A stretch of DNA of 64,000 nt from positions 33,735-97,734 of the forward strand of contig JAECUM010011048.1 of assembly GCA_016617855.1 (NCBI GenBank), written 5' to 3'. This DNA is from Megalonaias nervosa (lineage: Eukaryota; Mollusca; Bivalvia; Unionida; Unionidae). Below the pieces are notes generated by a model. That model was not told where the DNA came from and ran no database searches. It saw only the letters and a list, made by a program, of their open reading frames with translations. Positions within the stretch are counted from its first letter, which is position 1. Each line of letters opens with the position of its first letter. This document shows, piece by piece, positions 50,701-61,100 of the stretch. Made by a program: the position numbers and the translations under genes.

Positions 50701-53700
50701 GCAAGATTAGCATAAAGCCCCATGTGCTAAGACTTATAGGCAATCTGGCATGTAGGGGGACAGATACCCACTGGGTTGCCAAAAAGAGGGAGCAAGATCT
50801 CCCATCATGTCTTTGGCAGTATTCGAAAAGACAGAAAGACAGTTGAGTAAGTCAACATCTGTGACAGAGTTTCTTGGATAAGTCAACTCCTCTAGGATTT
50901 TAGCAGCAAATGAGAAGATGGCAAAATGTTTGAAGCCCAAGTTTCCTGTTCCTCCTGCTCCATTTGTCCAGACAGTAGTCAGTGGCAAGATCCAGAGAAT
51001 CTGGAGAACAGTGTGTATATCACTTGGAGAACAGTGTGTATATCACTTGGAGAATAGTGTGTATATCACTTGGAGAATAGTGTGTATATCACTTGGAGAA
51101 TAGTGTGTATATCACTTGGAGAACAGTGTGTATATCACTTGGAGAAGAGTGTGTATATCACTTGGAGAAGAGTGTGTATATCACTTGGAGAACAGTGTGT
51201 ATATCACTTGGAGAAGAGTGTGTATATCACTTGGAGAAGAGTGTGTATATCACTTGGAGAATGTGTATATCACTCGGAGAATAGTGTGTATATCACTTGG
51301 AGAAGAGTGTGTATATCACTTGGAGAATAGTGTGTATATCACTTGGAGAAGAGTGTGTATATCACTAACCAATCTGGTTAAAAACTCAGTCTTGGAATGA
51401 AGAGTCTGAACTTCAACATCTGAAAACTTTAATGTTTTCCCCTGGCTTTCAATTGTTTAACAAAGAACAGGAGCCCAAGCCCCTTCCAACCAATCTGTGC
51501 AGGAACTGCATGGATTAAATAAATTGTACATCTTGTACATATAAGACAGTGTCCTCTCTCAGTGCATCTATAATGACAATGACTATGTAATGAAATGAAC
51601 AAAATGTACTAACCACCTGCAAATAAAACACTGAAATAGGTAAAATACTAAATTGTATTGAAATTCAACAGTAGCTGCAATAAAAATGATATTATGGACT
51701 GAATGCATACAACTAGACAGAATATGGTATGGCTGGTGACTAAGTTTACAATGGTGAAAAGAAAAATTTGAAAATTACTGATGCCAAAAAAAATCCCCAA
51801 ACAAACAATAAAGCTATCAAGGCTTAAAGCAAAGAATAGCCAAGAAAACAATAATAACTTTACAGGTAGATGGCTGCTATTTATGGCAGTATATCTATCC
51901 AATGTTGTTTGTACTGAGCAAAAACCTAAATGAAGCACAGCTAGGTTGGGAGATAATTATGGTATCTTTACAATTTCTATAGTCATTATGAGATATAGAT
52001 GGAAAAGATGAAAATTCGGCTTTCAAGAAGGACTAGATAAGTGCTAACATTACTTTACTCCAACTGTCTTGACACTAGATAACCTACTCGAGTTTCTCAT
52101 TCATAAAACACTGTACCAAACCAAATTTCTTTGCTCGGTTTTATTTAACTCTGTATGACTTTCTTTAAGAGATCATTGGCTGGCCACATACTCAGATTAA
52201 CGTTTGGCTGTCTGGGTTCAAATTAGTTTAAAATTGACCTTTTGGTACCAAAAATTTCTCTACTGTTCAGAGTTGTGGGGGTTTTGGTTTATCGAGTTAA
52301 AGTTTATTTAAATGCAAAAATGAAAAATGCATGACCAGAAACATATTTTGGTATCAAGGCCATTTTGGTTTACTGATGGTTTGACTGTATAATAATGCTG
52401 TTACATTAATAAATAAAACTGTTGTTAATCCAGTTCTAAAATGATCAAGACAACTACGTCCCCATTTTTGGCCATATGTAAATGAATAGTCCAAACTAAT
52501 CTTCTGCATCTTACTGTGAATACTTCTTCATTTGTAATGCTATTTTTCTCAAGAATCAAATATTGTAGTTTGCTCATTTTGTTATAAATGACCATCAACT
52601 TTACATTTTTATATACTGAATTGAAGCATCAAGTACATTCCATACATTTTTACATGTTTTTATTATGAATTTGTGGAGTCTGTCAAATAAATTCTGAATG
52701 CAGAATTCTGAATGACATTTAGAAACAAAACCTCAATACTCCAGCATGATTAACTGTTCAAAGTACCAACTATCTGGACAAAATATTTGTCTCCTACTAA
52801 GTGTGGATCATCAATACTATACTGTATGTGTGAAAATAACCACCTAACTGATGTATGTTCTGTTTTCAAAGGCCAGATCATCAATATTGTACTGTATGTG
52901 TGAAAATAACAACCTAACTGATGTGTGTTCTGTTTTCAAAGGCCAGATCATCAATATTGTACTGTATGTGTGAAAATAACAACCTAACTGATCTATGTTC
53001 TGGGTTACAAAGGCCAGATCATTAATACTGTACTGTATGTATGAAAATAACAACCTACCTGATAAATATTCTGCTTTACATAGGCCAGATCATCAATATT
53101 GTACTGTATGTGTGAAAATAACAACCTACCTGATATATGTTCTGTTTTACAAAGGCCTGATGATCAATATTGTACTGTATGTGTGAAAATAACAACTTAC
53201 CTGATGTATGTTCTGCTTTACAAAGGCCAGAAGATCGTCAAAATCTTTAAATGTGTATATCATAATCTGAAATGGAAACATATATCACAAGGTGAGAATG
53301 CAAGTTGTTCAAACAATTTACTTGTACTACCTCTGCTTCATGCAAAGTTTAAACAAAGCAAAGTAAATATTTGTGATAAAATATGAATTCCCATTTTTTT
53401 TATGTTCAGAGAGAGAGAGAGAGAGAGAATACTGTTGCTATATTTGTGATCAGTTTTCCAAAATAATAAAACATCAATGACAATTTCATAAAAATTTATA
53501 TACTAATAAAATAATGATGATACAATAAGGTCCAGTAGCCAGAGGCTTGGAATTAAAATATGATTAAAATGTTATAAGACTAGCACACACAAAAAAATTC
53601 TGGCTATCTGAACTATAACTTGCAAGATAGTATTAGCAGTTTGTGCAAAGTTACATCAGCTATAAATAATAAAGATCAGTGAAAGAAGTCAATATTAAAG

Positions 53701-55571
53701 CAACAAAAATCTTTCCTCAATTCCTTGTACAGGCTGAATGTCAATAGAAACCATGTTCATATTGCAAACCATAGCTGTCAGCTGGGTAGAAGCTGGGTAC
53801 AAGTCAGTATAATGCTTTAGCAGAATAACTTGCTTAGTTCATGTTTAATCCAAAAAGAAACTACCTACAGTTTTCAGCCTAGTGAAAATTTTAATTTGTT
53901 TTGTATTGTTATACTCTAAATGTTACAACTTTCGTCATTTTAGAGCCATAAAAAGTCAGCAAGTAGGTAAGAAGTAAAAAGGTATTTATTTTTTTCTGAA
54001 ATATATTTATGACTCAAAGTAAAATGCCTGATATCACCCTCAATGCCTGACTATGTATAATATTGATTGATGATGGCTCCCATTTTGCAACCAAAATATC
54101 CATTGGTAACCCTCTTGAAATGTATACTTTTTTAAAAGGCATAATGTAGGTGAAGTGAGAGAGAGAAAAGGAATGAGAAAAGTCAGAAAAATACAGTTCA
54201 GCAGGTGGAATGTGACACATCAATGTTTGAGTGCAATATCTGTATAAATAAATAATGTTTTCTACCATGAAATCATACTTTTAATTTTTATTTTCTTTAG
54301 AACAGTTTAAATGATGTTGCAAAAGCACAGAATGGAATGACTTGATATGTAAAAAAAAAGGCACTTAATTACCATTTTAAGTACATGTTTCAAGCATGAT
54401 GCATGCTTTTTCTGGGTTTTATATACTCATGCTCATTAGCAAAAGGTTCTGTTTACATCTTGGAATGAAAGGTGGATAATTAGGGTTCCACAACAATTTC
54501 CAGTACAAAATGGATAATGAAAATATGATTAAAAATGATGCTGTCATTATTATTATCACTCTTTTTGTTGTAATTGTTTTCTCATCTGGATCATTTAAAT
54601 GTTGTTTCAGAAACTGATGTGGTAATTTATAAAACCAATGTTTTGCTTAAAGGTCACTGGCCACCTGTATTGTACAAACATGTGATATTATTATAGTCAT
54701 AAACAAAACGCATTTGTTATGTATGCACACCATAAAAATGTTTAATTAGACTAAAAAATCCGCTTTTTTAAATGAAAAAATTATTCAGCAATCTCTGTAA
54801 ATAATCGGTAGTTTCTGCATGCCAAAAACGGATATGACGTACATTTATCCCTTCTATTCAACCTAGCCATTCAAGTGTTTAATTTCCCCATGTAAATGTC
54901 TGTGATATATCTTACGATCATGCTGTTTTGCACAGCAAATATGGTGCACTGTGTTGCATATGGATGTAACCAAAAGAGTGATGATGGGAAAAAGGGTTCT
55001 TTCTTTTTCCGAAAGACCCTTTCTGCCAGAAAAAAAGTAGATTCAAGCTGTGGGATCGAACAGGGTGAGGGATGGGAAAGTTGTATCATTTATGTCGGAT
55101 TATAGTCAATTTGGCCCAAAGACAATTCGGCCCAAATCGAAAGACAATTCAGCTCAACTTAACAATAGTTTGAACAAGTTCTTTTTCTTCAAACAACAAG
55201 TAGATACTATGTAAGACAGGTTTTAGGAAAAAAACTAAATTTAAACAAACTATCTTGATATTCTTTCAAAGAAAATAATCATACTTCATAATGTACATAT
55301 ATATGAGAGAAAACACAAACTGACATATCTTGCTCATTCTAATTAAAATATTTATATACATTTTTTATGCTAAAAAAATATATGCATCTGCACAACAACA
55401 TTCTCAATTTAAGTCTTTGGTCAAATTATCAATATTGATATATAAAACAATATTCTACAGAATACGTATACATTTTTCTAAGGGTAGTGTACAAGAGATA
55501 TTATAACAAATATATTTAATTTTAGGCTTCAGGTTGTAACACTGCTGCATATAATACACACTCGATTACAC

Positions 55572-55643
<72 letters not shown>

Positions 55644-58069
55644 ATAATGTTGACCATTTTGTCAGTGTATAGTTGCTGCAATATGAAGCTCTTACCAATT
55701 AATTTTATTGTTTGTTTTCATTTTTCAAGTTGTCTTTAGTGTGTGAGTGAGTAAATTAAAAGTTTGTCATTACTAGTCAATATCGTCAATCATATTTGCT
55801 CCATTATTCCATACAATTAAGAAAGGAAATAATTTTGTGTTGAATTTGTGCTCCCCCTTGCACTGTACAAAATAATTTATAAACATAACACTTATTTGAA
55901 AATAAAATGAAAGAAACTAACCTTGCATTGTTATCATTTATTCCTTCTTTTTTCATCATGCGAAATTTATTAAAGAAAAAAATATATCCACGATCTCCAT
56001 ATATGTAGCGGATGCCGGCTTGCATATACATCCTTACTGTAGTGTGTATCGCTTATGTCAAATAACAAAATCACAAACGAGACAAAAAAATATCACCCAA
56101 TTGCTTGAAGGCACCTGCCATTCACGCATGATAAGTTACAAGGTGCAAACTGACCAAGATTGTATTGTATCCAGGTTAACTATATGATGGTATCTCACAA
56201 ATAAAAATCATTATTTTAAAATACATTCACTGTGAGTGCAAATGATAATCTTTTCACTAGCATGGGTTACAAAAGTATTATTAAAGCAGTTATTGTTGTG
56301 TATACTATTTGCCCTGCAAGCATCAATTATGATTACATATGGCAAACAAATAGAAGACCGAGTGATGAATAAACAAAGCGAGCAATAAACTCCTTGCTTA
56401 AACTTACCAACAGGATATCAAATAGAAAGGTTATTTTATTACAAAGCAAACCAACCCTGGAAAGTGACTTTGGTATCTTTTAAGTGTGCCGATTTTTTCT
56501 TATGAAATCAGCCGACATAAGGAAGCCAAGTTTGGTTCCTTTGAATTTTTTTAAGTGTGCTGATTTCTTTATCTTTATAAAGTCAGCTGACATAGGGAAG
56601 CCAACACTGATTCCTTTTTACCTGTATTAACGGGAATTTTCAAAAGAAATTGAAACAATGGAACAGTTTTGAAAGCGACAGAATCTAGTGCGTTGTGCAC
56701 GCATATCAATATAAGGCTGAACAGTAAATTAGTTTTCAGTAGTTTCATCTAAATGTTCCCTATCCATAGTTTATAGTGTTTTATTTTTTGACAAGAAGAA
56801 GCATGTATTTCGTCTGGTGGGGATAAATGTATGTCATTTCTGGCTGGCGTCCTCTATAGGTGGGAAATCGTAGCTAAGGGGAAGTAACAGTGTTGTATAC
56901 TTCTATTTCGAGTAATTAAATTATTATTTCTTTTTTACACTTGATAATTTTTTTGTTATTTTTGTGCGAGTATAACTACTTTTAATCATGTAATGCAAAT
57001 CTGATGTAAAAAAATATGTTGGAGTATGGCCGGTGACCTTTAATGTTTCATTTACTGATGAATTCTGGGCAGAACATTGTGTAATGTGCGGTACACAAAA
57101 TTCTTATTAATGCTGGCTCTTTTCAACATTCAATCACTTTACTAAATATTCTCTTGCACCTAAAAGCGATGCAGAAATAAAACTCCTGATACATTTGTCA
57201 TAATTTTGTGTCCTAATCTGACAATCTCACTTAACATTTTCAAATTGGAAGCATCCAAAAGACTACAAATTTAGCAAGTAGAAAATGTGCCAAATTTGGA
57301 GAAACAGCCAAATTGGAATATTATTACTGGAAGGATTTAAAAGAATATAACTGTTGTTTTAAAGCATTCAATTATTTAATTGTATTGATCTCTGCTACCA
57401 CTGCAACAGTGCGAGTCATATTTAAAATATCAAAACTGTGAACACTTTGGCAGCAGAATCCTCCATAACATAATACTGCAATTTAAAGAATGCATGCTTT
57501 ACAATACATTACACTGATCACTGTCACAGGGGAGAAATGTCAGCAACAAATCTGGTACTCACTGTTTCTATCAAGTCATCTGATCTAAATCTCCCCCCTG
57601 CAGATATAAGTGTTCTCCCTGAGGGTCTGCAATACAAAGAAGCAATCATACAAAATAAGCAAAGCACCTGTTAGATTCAAGTCCTAATGAGATAATTCTC
57701 CTTCTTAATGGATCAATTGAGAGAAACAGCACCACAGACAAGCATATTTAGTGAATTTTTGTTGCCCCCAGGCACCATGATGAGGTTATACAAGTTAACA
57801 ATAATAAAACCTAATCATGACTTTAAGAGAGCTCTGTAAAGCTACTGGAAATGCAGTAATGATGATATATATGTATATGGAGTTTCATTCTTTCATCTCA
57901 AATAGTTCTAAAATTATAGAGTGGAAAAAAGTGAGTGCAATAGAAAAATTCAATATATCATACCATAACACTCACATTGAAGATGGAGATAGCTAGCCTT
58001 AGCCTTGCTTAGCCTTAGCCAGCAGCCAACCAGCAGCAGCATATACTTTTATATACTTGCTTATATATA

Positions 58070-58121
<52 letters not shown>

Positions 58122-61100
58122 TATGCATACCATGCTGCATTGCTTAATCTCAGAGTTCTAAGTTATAGAATGAAAAACAGTTCCAAAAATAAAACTGTGT
58201 CACAACTAAATATGCTATATAAGTAAACAAGTTTCATCCTTTAATCTCAAACATTATTGAGCAGAAAGGAACATGTTATACAAAATGTAAAATCTTGAGT
58301 CATGGCCTTGACCTTGAAGATATGACCTAAAATGTGGGATGTTACACACCTTCTAGTGATAGTGTGTAAGTACATCAAGCTTCATCCCTTAATTTCAAAT
58401 GGTTTGGCATTTCCGAGTGGAAGGAAAAGTGATAGATTGGCAGAGGTGCTGATACTATGTCCTCCACTTTCTTTGAGAAGATGTGAGAGACAATAAAGAG
58501 ATTAATCAAAGTGATAGATATACAGACAGGGCAATGGATAATGCTAACAGTAATGAATAAATGCTAATAGTAATAAATAAATGCTAATCATAATGGATAA
58601 ATGCTAATTGTAATGAATAAATGCTAATGGTAATGGAAAATTGCTAATTGTAATGAATAAATGCTAATGAATAAATGCTCAAGGTAATGAATAAATGCTA
58701 ATGAACAAATGCTAATGGTAATGGATAAATGCTAATGATAATGAAGAAATGCTAATGTTAATGAATAAATGTTAATGGATAAATGCTAATGAATAAATGT
58801 TAATGAATAAATGCTAATGAATAAATGCTAATGTTAATGAATAAATGTTAATGGATAAATGCTCATGGTAATGAATAAATGTTAATGGCAATGAATAAAT
58901 GCTAATGAATAAATGCTCATGGTCATGTATAAATGCTAATGGTAATGGTTAAATGATAACAGTAATGAATAAATGCTCATGGTAATGGATATATGCTAAC
59001 AGTAATGAATAAATCCTCATGGTAATAGATAAATGCTAATGGTAATGGATAAATGCTAATAGCAATGAATAATTGCTAATAGTAATGAATAAATGCTCAT
59101 GGTAATGGATAAATGCTAATGGTAATGGATAAATGCCAATAGTAATGAATAAATGCTCATGGTAATGGATAAATGCTAACTGTAATGAATAAATGCTAAT
59201 GGTAATGAATAAATGCTAATAGCAATTAATAATTGCTAATAGTAATGAATAAATGCTCATGGTAATGGATAAATGCTAATGGTAATGGATAAATGCTAAT
59301 AGTAATGATTATATGCTCATGGTAATGGATAAATGCTAACTGTAATGAATAAATGCTAATGGTAATGAATAAATGCTAATGGTAATGGATAAATGCTAAT
59401 AGCAATTAATAATTGCTAATAGTAATAAATAAATGCTCATGGTAATGGATAAATGCTAATGGTAATGGATAAATGTTAAAAGTAATGAATAAATGCTCAT
59501 GGTAATGGAAAATGCTAATGGTAATGGATCAATGCTAACAATAATGAATAAATGCTCATGGTAATGGATAAATGCTATTGGTAAGCCATAAATACTAAAT
59601 AATTAAGGATAAACCATAAATGCTGAACGAAAAACAAGTTACCGATAAACAAAACAAATCAAAAACACCAATAAACTGTAACGAATTCTTCCATTAAGAT
59701 ATGCTGTTTATTTATGAACATGAAGAGAGTTTAACTGAAAACAAAAATCAATATGAACAAATCCCTATATCAAACATGAAAGAAATCATATGCCTATGAC
59801 ACAATGGAAATTTTGAATCGAAAGTTAATAAATGTAAGAGACTGCACCAATTTTCCTTTTTTCATTTTCAAGTTTAATCTTTGTTCCATTTATATAAAGC
59901 TATAATATCCAACTTTCCATAAATTCTTTATTTTTCATGAACAAATAAAGTTATATGTATACACTATTTAATTTATGACTCCAAATCCTTTGAGATATCA
60001 AAAAAGGAATATCACATTGAAATATACTAAACAAAAAATGAAAGTAGTCTTCCCAAAAATTATTTTTTTCTTTTTCTTATTTATGCTTTTATTGTTTCAC
60101 TTATAACTATTTTCAAATTAGATTATATTTGATGAAGAGAAAGTAGAAGGCAAAACTAGAAGATAATGCCAACTGTTGTGCACAATCACACATACATCAG
60201 AAAAATCAAATATCTAAAAATAATTACAAACTATGAACAGATTGAATTTTCTGTTACAACTTTTACTCAATTAAGATTTTCTGCTTTAATCACTTTTCTT
60301 GTCTAAAAACAATGTCAACATTACAGTCAATATGCATTCTAAATGCATTCATAGATGACTGTAGACAATACAAATGCGGGAATTTGATTAAGATGTGTGG
60401 AGACTGCCAAGATGACAAACAATATCAAACTAGATTGTAGTTAACACACAAATGCTAAAGAAACACATAAATGATAAATGCTTAGATCATAAAAGATAAA
60501 CAATGAAATTTCAGCTAAAATACAAATGCAAAATGAATTTTCTGGGCACAAAAATGTTTTTAGGTTGATTGCAATAATCATGGTTCCAACAGTGGCTAGA
60601 AATGGTAAATAAAGAACAGGTAAGAAACAGCTCTTTCTGATCCATCTTCTTTATGTTTCACTAATTCAGTTTTCATTTTCAGCAGAAACAAGAATCCAAT
60701 TTAGCTATATCTTGCTTACTTTTTAAACCAATAAGTAATCTTTATCAATAAAGAATGGAATTCTTATGGAGGGTGTTGGTGACACTTACAAAGTTACAAC
60801 AGCTTGTTTCTTCTGTCCAGCTCTCCAAAAAATTTTACTCAAACCTGTGGCTAGTGCACTGGATCTTTCTTCATTATTAGGATCACCACTACAACAAATA
60901 TCAATGTTTTATTCTTCAATGATTTCAAAAACGTATAATGCAGAAATAATTTAATTAAAATGATTTCATTATTTTGGCAATAAACAGGCATGTTTTTGCT
61001 TGAAGCATTGGACTGGATTAAACACTGTATGCACAGCATAACAACAAACATTCAAATAATATTCAGCTGAACCTGATTTAGCAAATGTATAGCTAAATTA

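Larger units (their letters stand above)
46415..53200 (-). other. MINDY4 intron 5
   Basis: This 6.8-kb intron holds a (TA)n run and foldback (47010-47216), a (TC)n run (47695-47731), a 23-bp minisatellite (51000-51366) and the exon-derived array ending at 53200. A poly-G run is at 47896-47909. Diverged units of about 150 bp ('aggacaaactagac', 'atatgaccatccattcagaa') occupy 49600-50390. The stretch 50400-51000 contains a strong hairpin and an unrecognised 84-codon minus-strand frame. The rest shows nothing. Confidence 0.8.
54651..57039 (+). mobile_element. Kolobok-like DNA transposon, decayed (TTAA target, THAP start)
   Basis: The left end is 'aggtcactggccacctgtat'. The right end, read on the minus strand, is 'aggtcaccggccatactcca'. 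The first 13 bases match with one difference. Both ends are flanked by TTAA (54647-54650, 57040-57043). A THAP-domain start lies 290 bp inside the left end. TTAA duplication plus a THAP-bearing transposase is the published combination for Kolobok; piggyBac also uses TTAA but has CCY-type ends and no THAP. The remainder has no transposase I can read and carries a long GA run, so it is internally deleted or decayed. Confidence 0.72.
53267..57562 (-). other. MINDY4 intron 4
   Basis: This 4.3-kb intron contains a (GA)n run at 53408-53428 and the TTAA-flanked element at 54651-57039. The stretches 53430-54646 and 57044-57562 show no supported feature. Confidence 0.8.
57627..60789 (-). other. MINDY4 intron 3
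   Basis: This 3.2-kb intron has degenerate 'agtttcattcttt...ccttgaccttgaaga' direct repeats at about 57880-58450, a (TA)n run at 58071-58111, and the 20-bp array at 58545-59585. The stretch 59586-60789 shows nothing. Confidence 0.8.

Noticed and set aside
50734..50988. 84-codon minus-strand frame as a host exon or DIRS gag piece
   Set aside because: I could not match it to a family with confidence; kept only as part of an unclassified segment.
52355..52395. Right end of a pogo-like element ('tacagtcaaaccatcagtaa' on the minus strand)
   Set aside because: No matching left end with a TA flank was found within 1 kb.
55093..55150. 'caatttggcccaaagacaat' / 'caattcggcccaaatcgaaa' tandem pair as a regulatory site
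   Set aside because: Only two or three short copies inside a decayed transposon; no context for regulation.
58005..58226. 73-codon frame with a YI repeat as a membrane peptide
   Set aside because: The hydrophobic stretch is the translated (TA)n microsatellite.
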